From Aquibium microcysteis (GTDB lineage Bacteria > Pseudomonadota > Alphaproteobacteria > Rhizobiales > Rhizobiaceae): a stretch of 64,000 nt of DNA. Shown in pieces: positions 42,770 through 52,056 of this stretch. Under the pieces are notes generated by a model. The model saw only the letters and a program-made list of their open reading frames with translations. It made no database searches and was not told the DNA's origin. The position numbers and the translations under genes were made by a program. The stretch covers positions 919,001 through 983,000 of the forward strand of contig NZ_CP061080.1 of assembly GCF_014495845.1 (NCBI RefSeq). The letters run 5' to 3'. Numbering within the stretch: the first letter of the stretch is position 1; every line of letters starts with the position of its first letter.

Positions 42770-45700
42770 ATGCAGCATTGGAGGTCAGTCGTGCGCAGTG
42801 CGTTGCGGTTGCCGATGTTGCGTCTCGAAGTCCGACAAGTCCCCCGCTCGCCAGATGGCGAGAAGGAGACGGTCTTCGGCCGACTTCTTCACGCGTTTGT
42901 TCTGTCGGCCAGTCGCTGGCGGCATGTCTGCTTTCCTGCTTTCGTCTGCATCTGTGCGCTTCTCCTCCTGGTTGGGGGCACGGGCGTGGCGGAAGCGGCC
43001 TGCGTGCCGACGGGCGCGACCATGGACTGCGTCGATCCGCCGGCGGGTGGCGCGCAGTACACGGCACCGGCGGTTACCACGCTGAACGTCAACGGCCTGA
43101 CTGCCGACATTCTCCCGGCCGCAGGCGTGGCCGGCGTTTCCCTGGTCACCGCGCCGCGGCCCGACGGCGGCGGCGGTGACGACTGCGACATCGGGATCGT
43201 CTGCGACGGCGATCCGGGCAACCCGGGCACCGCAGGCGCGAACCTGACCATCGACTATGCCGGCGGCTCCTTCGACATCATCACGTCGGGCGGCGGCAAG
43301 GGCGTCGTCGGCATCAGCCTTGGCGGCTACGGCGGAAGCGGCGGCGACGGCTACGGCCTCGGCGGCTACGGCGGAACCGGCGGCGCCGGCGGGGCGGGCG
43401 GCACCGTGACGATCGACAGTTCGGGCGAGATCGTCACGTCCGGAGATTTCGCGCACGGCATTCTCGGCCAGAGCATCGGCGGCAACGGTGGGGTGGGCGG
43501 CGATGCCGGCGGCGTCGATGCCGAAGGCGGCACCGGCGGTGCCGCGGCCGGCGGCGGTGCGGTCAGCATCACCAGCTACTCGACGATCTCGACCGATGGC
43601 GAGTCGGCCCACGGCATCTTCGCCCAGAGTTCCGGCGGCCGGGCCGGTGCCGGCGGCGACGCGGGCGGCATCTGGGCCGAAGCCGGCGGCGGCGGAACGG
43701 CAGCTCCGGGCGCCGCGGTCACCGTCGACAATTTCGGCACTATCCACACCCAGGGAGGCTATTCCATCGGCATCTTCGCCCAGTCGGTCGGCGGCTTCGG
43801 CGGCGATGGCGGCAGCGGCGGCGGGCTGGTCGCCTTCGGCGGCGACGCGGCCAGCGCCGGCCCCGGCGGCACGGTCATCGTGAACAACCAGGGAATCATC
43901 GAAACCGACGAAGCCGGCTCGCACGGTATCCTGGCGCAGTCGATCGGCGGCGGCGGCGGATCCGGCGGTTCGGCCGGCGGACTGGTCGCGCTGGGCGCCG
44001 AGGGGTCGGTCGGCGGGGCGGGCGGTGCCGTGACCGTCACCAACGACGGGGCTGGCCACATCGAGACCCAGGGCAACAATTCCAAGGGCATCTTCGCCCA
44101 GTCGGTCGGCGGCGGCGGCGGTGACGGCGGCAATTCCGGCGGCCTGGTCTCGATCGGCGGCGGCGGCAGTTCGTCGAGCGCCGGCGGCGTGGTGGTCGTG
44201 ACCAACGCGCAGTCGATCACCACCCATGGCGACCGTTCGGATGCCGTCTACGCGCAGTCGGTCGGCGGCGGCGGCGGCAGCGGCGGGGTCTCCGGAGGGC
44301 TCGTCTCGATCGGCGGCGAAGGCGGCAGCGGCGGCAGCGGCGAGACCGTGACGGTCACCAACAGCGGCACCCTGTTCACGTCGGGCGTGTTCGCGCGCGG
44401 CATCTTCGCCCAGTCGGTCGGCGGCGGCGGCGGCGACGGCGGCTTCTCCGGCGGTCTGGTGTCGATCGGCGGAGCCGGTGCCGAAGGCGGCAGCGGCAAG
44501 AAGGTCACCGTCGGCAATTCCGGCGACATCACGACGGAAGAGAATGATTCGGCGGCGATCTTCGCGCAGAGCGTCGGCGGCGGCGGCGGCGCCGGCGGCA
44601 ATTCGCTCGGCGTCGGCGTGTTCGTGACCGTGGCCGTCGGCGGCAGCGGCGGCAAGGGCGGCGGCGGCGGCGACGTGGCCGTCAACGAAGGCAACACCGC
44701 CGGTTCGGCCGGTGCCAGGATCGAGACGAAGGGCGATCGCTCGGCCGGTATCCTGGCGCAGTCCGTCGGCGGTGGCGGCGGCAGCGGCGGTTTCGCGATC
44801 GGCGCGGCGGGCGCGCCCTATGGCAACGTGACGCTGACCTTCGGCGGCAGCGGCGGCGACGGCGGCGACGGCGGCGTGGTCTACGCCGGTGCCAATGGCG
44901 AGATCATGACCGGCGGCTCGTTCTCCTCCGGCATCGTCGCCGAATCGATCGGCGGCGGCGGCGGCAGCGGCGGCTTCACGGTGGCCGTGTCGGCATCGAC
45001 CGGTGGCTCCGTGGCGCTCGGCATGGGCGGCACCGGCGGCAAGGGCGGCGCCGGAGGCGAGGTCGACGTCAACAATTTCGCGACCATTCGGACCGGCTGC
45101 GCCGATTGCACCCAGTCGCACGGCATTCTGGCCAGCAGCATCGGCGGCGGCGGTGGCTCGGGCGGCTTCGCCATCACCGGCTCGGCGGCCATGGTGGGAA
45201 GCCTGTCTCTCGGTTTCGGCGGAACCGGCGGGGAGGGCAATGGCGGCGGCACGGTCGACGTGGTGAGCACCGTCGCCGACGCGGCCGGTATCCGCACCGA
45301 CGGCGACATGTCGCACGGCATCCTGGCGCAGTCCATCGGCGGCGGCGGCGGCAACGGCGGCTTCAGCGTCGCCGTGGGTGTCGCGCTCCAGGGTCCGGCG
45401 GCGAGCCTCGCCTTCGGCGGCGACGGCGGTGTCGGCGCTATGGGCGGCGTGGTGACGGTCGACAACACCGGCAACATCACGACGACCGGCGACGGCTCGA
45501 ACGGCATCCTGGCCCAGTCGATCGGCGGCGGCGGGGGCACCGGCGGATTCTCCGGGTCGCTCGCCTTCAGCGTGCAGGGGGCGGCCGGCGCGGCATCCTT
45601 CGGCGGGGCGGGCGGCGAAGGATCGGAAGGCAACGACGTCACCGTCCATCATTCCGGCGACATCCGCACGAGCGGCGACAATGCCGCCGGCATCCTTGCC

Positions 45701-48700
45701 CAGTCCGTCGGCGGCGGCGGCGGCACCGGCGGCTTCAGCATCGGCGCGTCGGGCTCGATCAAGTCGACCGCCGCCGTCATGGCGATGGGCGGCGACGGCG
45801 GCACGGGTGGCGGCAGCGGGACGGTGACGGTGACCGACGTCTTCGGCACCATCACCACCAGCGGGCAGCAGTCGCACGGCATCCTGGCCCAGTCCGTCGC
45901 CGGCGGCGGCGGCACGGGCGGCTTCAGCATCGGCGCGAGCTTCTCGCTCAAGAGCGATTCCTACGCCAATGCGGTGGGCGGGACCGGCGGCACGGCGCAG
46001 AATGCGGGTGACGTCATCGTCGTCAACGACGCCGCCATCATCACGGGCGGCGCTTTCGCGCTGATCGGAGACCGCGAGATCGCCGCAGGCGTCGGTTCGC
46101 ACGGCATTCTCGCCCAGTCGATCGGCGGCGGCGGCGGCACGGGCGGGTTCAGCGGCGCGGTCGCGATCACGATGGAAGGAGACGCCTCGGCCAGCACCAC
46201 GGGCGGCGAGGGTGCCGGCGGCGGCGACGGCGGATCGGTCGACGTCACCTCCAACGGCACCATCATCACGCGCGCCGACAACTCCATCGGCCTCTTCGCG
46301 CAGTCGGTCGGCGGCGGCGGCGGCAGTGGCGGCTTCTCCATCGGCTTCGGCGGCTCGATGAAGTCGGATGCCGACACCAAGAGCGTCGGCGGCAAGGGCG
46401 GAGCGGCCGGCAGCGGCGGCGAGGTGACGGTCGAGGTCAACGAGGCGATCACGACCTTCGGCGCGCTGTCGCACGGCGTCCTGGCGCAGTCGATCGGCGG
46501 CGGTGGCGGCAATGGCGGCTTTTCGATCGGCCTCGGCGGTTCGCTCGAGGCGGATTCCAAGGTCGACAGCGTCGGCGGCGATGCCAGCGGCGGCGGCGAC
46601 GGCGGCACCGTGACGGTGACGGTCGGGGCGCAGGACAATCTGCTGTTTCCGCTGATCCGGACCTTCGGCGACGGCGCGGTCGGCGTCTTCGCGCAGTCGG
46701 TCGGCGGCGGCGGCGGCACGGGCGGGTTCTCCGGCGGTCTGAGCATCGCGGTCGACGGCACCGCCGAGAACGAGGTCGGCGGCGGCGGCGGCGGGGAGGG
46801 CGGTGCCGGCGGCGAGGTCCACGTCACGAACTACGGCACCATCGTCACGCGCGGGGCCAATGCGGCGGGCGTCTTCGCCCAGTCGGTGGGCGGTGGCGGC
46901 GGATCGGGCGGATTCTCGATCGCGGCCTCGGTCGGGGACAGCCAGGCCGTCGCCAACAGCGTCGGCGGCGACGGCAGCGGCGGCGGCGACGGCGGCGACG
47001 TGCGCGTCGACAATTTCGGTTACATCGAGACCCATGGCGACTTCTCGCACGGAATCATCGCCCAGTCGGTCGGCGGCGGCGGCGGCAGTGGCGGCATCGC
47101 CATCGCGGCCGGTGTCACGATGAGCGGCGACAGCGGTTCGAGCGAGGTCGGCGGCGGCGGCGGCGGCGCGGGCGGCAATGGCGGCGAGGTGATCGTCGAG
47201 AACGACGGCGTGATCGTCGTCCACGGCGACAATGCCTTCGGCATCTTCGCCCAGTCGGTGGGCGGCGGCGGCGGCTCGGGCGGCATCGCCGGCGGTCTCG
47301 ACATCAACGGCACGATGGAGAGCGCCGTCGGCGGCGACGGCGGGGCGGGCGGCAATGGCGGCGACGTCACGGTTACCAGCAACGGCAGCATCACCACGAC
47401 CGGCGCGAATTCCTCGGCCGTCTTCGCGCAGTCGGTCGGCGGCAGCGGCGGCTGGGGCGGCTTGGCGATCGGGATCGGCACCGGCGCGGGAGATTCGGAC
47501 GGCGTCAAGCTGAGCCTCGGCTCCAAGAGCATCACGGAAACCTGCCTGAGCCTGCAGTTCGCGGAATGTCTGCCGCAGGGCGGCACGCAAGGAACCGTCA
47601 CGGTTACCATCGATGGCGAGACCACGGTCACCAGCGGCAATCTCGCCTACGGGCTGCTCGCCCAGGCGATCGGCGGCGGCGGCGGCGCCATGGGCACCGT
47701 CATGGGCGCCCTGAGCTTCTTCGGCAGCGACGTCGTCGTCGACGTGGGCTCCAACGGTGCGCTGTCGGAGAACGGCCAGGCAGTGACCATCACCTACGGC
47801 AACCCGACGACCACGACGGGCCTCGGCTCGATCGGTCTCATCGCCCAGTCGGTCGGCGGCGGCGGCGGCGTCAACGCGATGACCGCCGAGGAACTCGAGC
47901 TCAATCCCACCGGCGAGGACAGCTTCATCCTCAGCGTCGGCGGCTATTCGGAAGGCGCCGGCTTCGACGGCACCGGCAGCGGCGGCGGCTTCGACATGAC
48001 CGCCGAAGGGACCGTCACGACCGGGAACCACAACGCCATCGGCATCGTCGCCCAGACCATCGGCGGCGGCGGCGGCGTCGGCACCATCACGGTGGAGTCG
48101 ATCGTCAACGGCGGCAAGCTGCTCGACATCGTGCTCGGGGGATCGCAGCACACCGACGGTCCTTTCGTCGGCGATGCCGGACCGGCCTCGACCCTGACGG
48201 CCGAGGAGCAGGTGACCACCTCCGGCGCGCTCAGCCACGGCATCGTCGCCCAGTCCATCGGCGGCGGCGGCGGCATCGCCAATGTCGCGTTCCTCGATGG
48301 TCTCGTGCTGGGCGAGGGCGTCGAAATCACGCTCGGAAGCGGCACGGACGGTGCCGGCGGCGAAGGTGGCGACGTCACCGTGACGGCCCATGGCGTCGAG
48401 ACCGGCGGCGCCGGGGCCATGGGCATCGTCGTCCAGTCGATCGGCGGCGGTGGCGGCCTGACCGGCGTCTATTCCGACGGCCTGCTGCTCGGCCAGGACG
48501 GTTTCTCGCTCACCCCCGTGACGATCACTGCCGCCGGAGCCAGCGCGGGCGGCAATGGCGGCGATGCCACGCTCTACAGCTATGGCGACGTCCGGACGGA
48601 CGGCTACGGCGCCCACGGCATCGTGGTGCAGTCGATCGCGGGCGGCGGCGGGATCGTCGGTTCGGGGCTCTATGGCACGGACATCGACGATCCGGACCTG

Positions 48701-50881
48701 AAAGCCTTCGCCGGCAGCGTCGGCAAGCCCGGCACGGCCGGCAGGGTCTCGGTCACCCAGACCCGCAACGTCGTCGTGGCGGGCGAAGACAGCGTCGGCA
48801 TCTACGGCCAGAGCGCCGGCGGCACGGCCAATGGCGACGTCGACATCGTCGTCGACCACAACGGCACGGACGGCAACGGCATCGGCCTCGTCTGGGCGGC
48901 CGACGGGACGGGAGCTGCGGTCCAGTTCGCCGATGGCGACGAGAACCTTCTGTCCAGCAACGGAACGCTCTACGCGCAGGGCAGTCTGGCCGCGCCCAAC
49001 GTGCTGCCGCGGATCGACGGTCTGGCCGTTCTCGGCGGCATCGGCAACGAGGACGTCTTCAACCGGGCGCGCGGCGCAGGCTTCGTGGATGACTATGCCC
49101 TGACGGACGGGGTCACCCGGACCAGCAACATCATCGGCAATGTCGATCTCGGCGGCGGCACCAACAATCTGACCAATGAAGCCGGGGCGCTGTTCATTTC
49201 CGATGCCTTCGTGAAGCTGGGCATGGGCGGTTACCTCACCAACGAAGGCTTCCTCGCACCCGGCGATCGGGGGCGCGTCCTGACGACGTCGGTCGGAAGC
49301 CACCTCGTGCTGGCCGATTCCGGCTTCTACTACATCGACATCGACCTCAATCAGCAGAATGCCGACGACACGAAGGTGACCGACCTGATCTCGGTGAACG
49401 AGACCGCCACCGTCGACGGCGCGGGTCCGCTCCTGCTTCTGTCGATCGACAAGGCGTTCTCCAATGACGGCTACGTCATCGTCCATGCCGACGGCGGCGT
49501 CACCGACCAGGGCTTCACGCCGACGCTCACGCCTCCGGCCGTCGGCTTCATCTTCAGCGTCGAGGTCGAGGACAATCCTGTGACCGGCCAGGACCTCGTC
49601 CTCCTCGCCGAGAAGCCGGCCTTCCTCGACCTCCTCCAGGATCCGGCATCAGGCACCACCGATCCCAACGTCTGGCGGATGGGCGAGGGCATCGACGCGA
49701 TCGAGCAGGCGATCGACGTCGACGATCCCTTCAATTATCTCGTCAATCTGCTGCGGCTGCAGCCCGACCACCAGGCGCTCGGCGACGCGGTCATCACGCT
49801 GACGCCGCACCAGGCGCCGCATCTGTTCGCAATGACGCAGCAGCGTTCGTCGGAGTTCCTCGACCTCTCGGCGTCATGCCCGGCCGGGCAGACAGATCCC
49901 GACGACCGGCGCAACTGCGTCTGGGCCGACGTCGTCGGGGGCGAGGCCAGTCGCGAGGTTGTCCAGGACAGCCCCGCGAACGAGGATGACTGGCGGTCCC
50001 TGGCCTTCGGCCTGCAGGGCGTGGTGAACGATCACTGGGCCGCCGGCTTCGCCCTGGGCACCACCGAGACGGCATCCAGCCAGATCCGGCACGGAGAAAC
50101 GCTCTCCGACCTGAAGGGCAACATCCACTCCGCCAGCCTCTCGGCAGACTACCGCAACGGTCCGTTCGGGATGACCTTCGTGGCCGCCGGTTCCTATGGC
50201 GCCTGGCGCGCACGGCGGCATGTCGAGGTCGACGGCTTTCAGCAGACCTACACGAGTTTCGACGGCATCGCCTACGACGAGAACGATCAGGAGTATCCGC
50301 TGTTCTCCGAGAAGACGGTCGAGTTCGAAGGCATCGACGGCATCGCGAGAAGCAATCCCGACATACTCTCGCTCAACCCGCGGCTGCGGTTCAGCCACGT
50401 CCAGGCCTTCGGCGGCTTCGAGATGGTGTCCTATCTCGATCTCGACGGTTACTTCATGTACTCGCGTGAGCGCGACGAGACCGGTGTCGGCCTCGCCAAC
50501 CTGACCTATCCGTCCCTGTGGCAGTCGGCCTTCGTCGTCACACCGCGTCTGGAAGTCAATCGCACGGTCGCGCTCGCTTCGGGGGCGACCCTGAGCGGCT
50601 TCGTTCGCGGCGGCGTCGCGCTCTCGCCGCAGGACTCCTGGTCTGCACGGACGCAGTTCATCGCGGCACCCGACGGGCTCGACCCGATCGAGATCGTCGA
50701 ACCCTTCGACCAGGCGCGGTTCGAGATCGAGGCGGGCCTCGATCTCTACTGCTCGCAGTCCGGCGGCAGGATGCAGGTGAACTATGACGGCTCCTTCGGC
50801 ACGACGACCAGCCAGCACGCGCTCAAGGCGATGCTGGCCTACAGGTTCGGCGGAGCGGCCGGTGCAGGCGGCTGTTTCTGA
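42770..50881 (+). CDS. Giant Gly-rich autotransporter (type Va) with about 30 internal repeats
   Basis: Predicted surface protein of 2,703 residues from ATG at 42770 (GGAG 5 bases upstream; an alternative GTG lies at 42746). An unusually long charged N-region (1-53) precedes the hydrophobic core VCFPAFVCICALLLLV (53-68), with cleavage near VAEA (76), resembling the extended signal peptides of large autotransporters. The passenger (about 80-2380) is built from about 30 imperfect units with core GI(L/F)AQS(I/V)GGGGGxGG, then beta-rich segments, and ends in a non-repetitive region near 2040-2300. The C-terminal 320 residues (from about 2383, CVWADVVGGEAS) form the translocator beta-barrel, ending AYRF then GGAAGAGGCF. 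It probably folds as a surface beta-solenoid. No protease or adhesin motif was recognised. Confidence 0.88.
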   Translation: MQHWRSVVRSALRLPMLRLEVRQVPRSPDGEKETVFGRLLHAFVLSASRWRHVCFPAFVCICALLLLVGGTGVAEAACVPTGATMDCVDPPAGGAQYTAPAVTTLNVNGLTADILPAAGVAGVSLVTAPRPDGGGGDDCDIGIVCDGDPGNPGTAGANLTIDYAGGSFDIITSGGGKGVVGISLGGYGGSGGDGYGLGGYGGTGGAGGAGGTVTIDSSGEIVTSGDFAHGILGQSIGGNGGVGGDAGGVDAEGGTGGAAAGGGAVSITSYSTISTDGESAHGIFAQSSGGRAGAGGDAGGIWAEAGGGGTAAPGAAVTVDNFGTIHTQGGYSIGIFAQSVGGFGGDGGSGGGLVAFGGDAASAGPGGTVIVNNQGIIETDEAGSHGILAQSIGGGGGSGGSAGGLVALGAEGSVGGAGGAVTVTNDGAGHIETQGNNSKGIFAQSVGGGGGDGGNSGGLVSIGGGGSSSSAGGVVVVTNAQSITTHGDRSDAVYAQSVGGGGGSGGVSGGLVSIGGEGGSGGSGETVTVTNSGTLFTSGVFARGIFAQSVGGGGGDGGFSGGLVSIGGAGAEGGSGKKVTVGNSGDITTEENDSAAIFAQSVGGGGGAGGNSLGVGVFVTVAVGGSGGKGGGGGDVAVNEGNTAGSAGARIETKGDRSAGILAQSVGGGGGSGGFAIGAAGAPYGNVTLTFGGSGGDGGDGGVVYAGANGEIMTGGSFSSGIVAESIGGGGGSGGFTVAVSASTGGSVALGMGGTGGKGGAGGEVDVNNFATIRTGCADCTQSHGILASSIGGGGGSGGFAITGSAAMVGSLSLGFGGTGGEGNGGGTVDVVSTVADAAGIRTDGDMSHGILAQSIGGGGGNGGFSVAVGVALQGPAASLAFGGDGGVGAMGGVVTVDNTGNITTTGDGSNGILAQSIGGGGGTGGFSGSLAFSVQGAAGAASFGGAGGEGSEGNDVTVHHSGDIRTSGDNAAGILAQSVGGGGGTGGFSIGASGSIKSTAAVMAMGGDGGTGGGSGTVTVTDVFGTITTSGQQSHGILAQSVAGGGGTGGFSIGASFSLKSDSYANAVGGTGGTAQNAGDVIVVNDAAIITGGAFALIGDREIAAGVGSHGILAQSIGGGGGTGGFSGAVAITMEGDASASTTGGEGAGGGDGGSVDVTSNGTIITRADNSIGLFAQSVGGGGGSGGFSIGFGGSMKSDADTKSVGGKGGAAGSGGEVTVEVNEAITTFGALSHGVLAQSIGGGGGNGGFSIGLGGSLEADSKVDSVGGDASGGGDGGTVTVTVGAQDNLLFPLIRTFGDGAVGVFAQSVGGGGGTGGFSGGLSIAVDGTAENEVGGGGGGEGGAGGEVHVTNYGTIVTRGANAAGVFAQSVGGGGGSGGFSIAASVGDSQAVANSVGGDGSGGGDGGDVRVDNFGYIETHGDFSHGIIAQSVGGGGGSGGIAIAAGVTMSGDSGSSEVGGGGGGAGGNGGEVIVENDGVIVVHGDNAFGIFAQSVGGGGGSGGIAGGLDINGTMESAVGGDGGAGGNGGDVTVTSNGSITTTGANSSAVFAQSVGGSGGWGGLAIGIGTGAGDSDGVKLSLGSKSITETCLSLQFAECLPQGGTQGTVTVTIDGETTVTSGNLAYGLLAQAIGGGGGAMGTVMGALSFFGSDVVVDVGSNGALSENGQAVTITYGNPTTTTGLGSIGLIAQSVGGGGGVNAMTAEELELNPTGEDSFILSVGGYSEGAGFDGTGSGGGFDMTAEGTVTTGNHNAIGIVAQTIGGGGGVGTITVESIVNGGKLLDIVLGGSQHTDGPFVGDAGPASTLTAEEQVTTSGALSHGIVAQSIGGGGGIANVAFLDGLVLGEGVEITLGSGTDGAGGEGGDVTVTAHGVETGGAGAMGIVVQSIGGGGGLTGVYSDGLLLGQDGFSLTPVTITAAGASAGGNGGDATLYSYGDVRTDGYGAHGIVVQSIAGGGGIVGSGLYGTDIDDPDLKAFAGSVGKPGTAGRVSVTQTRNVVVAGEDSVGIYGQSAGGTANGDVDIVVDHNGTDGNGIGLVWAADGTGAAVQFADGDENLLSSNGTLYAQGSLAAPNVLPRIDGLAVLGGIGNEDVFNRARGAGFVDDYALTDGVTRTSNIIGNVDLGGGTNNLTNEAGALFISDAFVKLGMGGYLTNEGFLAPGDRGRVLTTSVGSHLVLADSGFYYIDIDLNQQNADDTKVTDLISVNETATVDGAGPLLLLSIDKAFSNDGYVIVHADGGVTDQGFTPTLTPPAVGFIFSVEVEDNPVTGQDLVLLAEKPAFLDLLQDPASGTTDPNVWRMGEGIDAIEQAIDVDDPFNYLVNLLRLQPDHQALGDAVITLTPHQAPHLFAMTQQRSSEFLDLSASCPAGQTDPDDRRNCVWADVVGGEASREVVQDSPANEDDWRSLAFGLQGVVNDHWAAGFALGTTETASSQIRHGETLSDLKGNIHSASLSADYRNGPFGMTFVAAGSYGAWRARRHVEVDGFQQTYTSFDGIAYDENDQEYPLFSEKTVEFEGIDGIARSNPDILSLNPRLRFSHVQAFGGFEMVSYLDLDGYFMYSRERDETGVGLANLTYPSLWQSAFVVTPRLEVNRTVALASGATLSGFVRGGVALSPQDSWSARTQFIAAPDGLDPIEIVEPFDQARFEIEAGLDLYCSQSGGRMQVNYDGSFGTTTSQHALKAMLAYRFGGAAGAGGCF
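43297..48835 (+). repeat. Degenerate coding repeats of the autotransporter passenger
   Basis: About 30 in-frame repeats, roughly 155-240 bp apart (mean near 187 bp). Each contains a string coding for AQS(I/V)GGGGG plus a glycine run. Examples start with GILGQSIGGNGG early, GILAQSIGGGGGTGG in the middle and IVVQSIAGGGG near the end. Units diverge toward both ends, and the first and last (GISLGGYGG, IYGQSAGG) are the most degenerate. The GGC-rich code makes long spurious open frames on other strands. Confidence 0.85.
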
Positions 50882-51023
50882 TCGTCTGCGGGCCGTGGCA
50901 GGCCGACCACCCGGGAGAGCCGGCCGCCCGCTTGGCCCGCCATTCGGAGCGCGGCGTGCTGACGGGCGCAGCCGGTTGCGGCCGCTGCCCGCCGGCGACG
51001 CATGAAGCGGGCGGCCTTCGGCG

Positions 51024-52037
51024 TCAGCCGCGATGGAGAAGCCCGCAGGCCTTGCAATAAGCCTCGTGCACCGGTCCGCGGCCGAGATGGTGGCGGAAGC
51101 CCTTCATCTCCGCGAAATAGGGGATCGGCGCGCGCGCCGGACGCTCCGGCGCCTGGCCGAAATCGTCGAAGAGGGTCTGGATGGTGACGACGACGCGCTC
51201 GGCGTCGTTCCAGTCGCGGTACGCGCCGAGGTCGATCTTGTAGGCTGCCTCCAGGTAGTCCATGCCTTGCTCGTAGAGCGGCCGTGACCGGTCGGTGACG
51301 TATTGCAGATAGTCGCGCATCGTCCGCACGTCGTCCTTGGTCGAGATCGGGCCGTGGCCGGCGACGATCGTCTCGACGTCCATGTCGAGCACCATGTCGC
51401 AGACCCGGATCCAGCGGTCGACGGGTCCGTACCAGGCGATCGGCGTGCCTTCGGTGAACAGGATGTCGCCGGTGTAGATCACCTTGTCGTCCGGCACGTA
51501 GATCAGGGCGTCACCCAGCGAATGCGACGGGCCGACCTCGATCAGTTGCACCGTCTTGGAGCCGACCTTGATGTCGAGCGTGCCCGAGAAGGTTTCCGTC
51601 GGCGGGGTGAGCTCGATGCCGGAGAAATCGAACGGCCGGAAGCACTCCTTCATGAAGACCCCTGCGCTGCCGTACTGGTCGGCATTGGTAACGATCTTCT
51701 GCACCACCGCCGGGTCGAAGCGGGCGAAGTCGTCCACCGTCCCCTGGGTGGCGATGATGCGCGCGCCCTCGACGAGCTGGTTGCCGAAGGTGTGGTCGCC
51801 GTCCGCATGGGTGTTGACGAGAATGCCGATCTCCTTCGCCGCGGGAATGGAGGCGCGGTAGGCGGCGAGCATCTCGGCCGTGAGCTTCAGGTCGAACAGC
51901 GTGTCGACCATCAGCGACGCGTCGCCGTCGACGATCAGCCCGGCATTCGACCAGCCCCAGCTGCCGTCCGGCAGCAGGTAGGCGTAGCAGCCGTTGCCGA
52001 GATCGTGGATGCCTTTGGTGTATTGCCACTTGGCCAT
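51024..52037 (-). CDS. Metallo-beta-lactamase-fold hydrolase
   Basis: MBL-fold protein of 337 residues. The metal motif is NTHADGDHTFGN: His, Asp and His of the first site are present, but the second His of HxHxDH is Asp, as in a recognised subgroup with THANGDH-like motifs. Further ligands are His in VGPSHSLGD, Asp in VIYTGDILF and His in VAGHGPIS. The C-terminal 90 residues end in CKACGLLHRG, with a CxxC pair. It is the last gene of a TRAP transporter operon, 19 bp after dctM, so it probably hydrolyses a lactone, ester or thioester imported by that system. Confidence 0.82.
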   Translation of the reverse strand: MAKWQYTKGIHDLGNGCYAYLLPDGSWGWSNAGLIVDGDASLMVDTLFDLKLTAEMLAAYRASIPAAKEIGILVNTHADGDHTFGNQLVEGARIIATQGTVDDFARFDPAVVQKIVTNADQYGSAGVFMKECFRPFDFSGIELTPPTETFSGTLDIKVGSKTVQLIEVGPSHSLGDALIYVPDDKVIYTGDILFTEGTPIAWYGPVDRWIRVCDMVLDMDVETIVAGHGPISTKDDVRTMRDYLQYVTDRSRPLYEQGMDYLEAAYKIDLGAYRDWNDAERVVVTIQTLFDDFGQAPERPARAPIPYFAEMKGFRHHLGRGPVHEAYCKACGLLHRG

Positions 52038-52056
52038 TGGGGAACTCCGATCGGTT

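Noticed and set aside
42785..49486. A 2,233-codon open frame antisense to the autotransporter
   Set aside because: It mirrors the GGC-rich repeats (GCC/GCG codons), giving an Ala/Asp/Arg-rich sequence with no domain. The sense frame has a signal peptide, regular repeats and a beta-barrel. It is a composition artefact.
50882..51023. Terminator after the autotransporter
   Set aside because: A GC-rich hairpin (GGGCGCAGC with GCTGCCC near 50976-51000) is possible, but there is no U tract and the downstream gene is convergent. Evidence is too weak to list as a feature.
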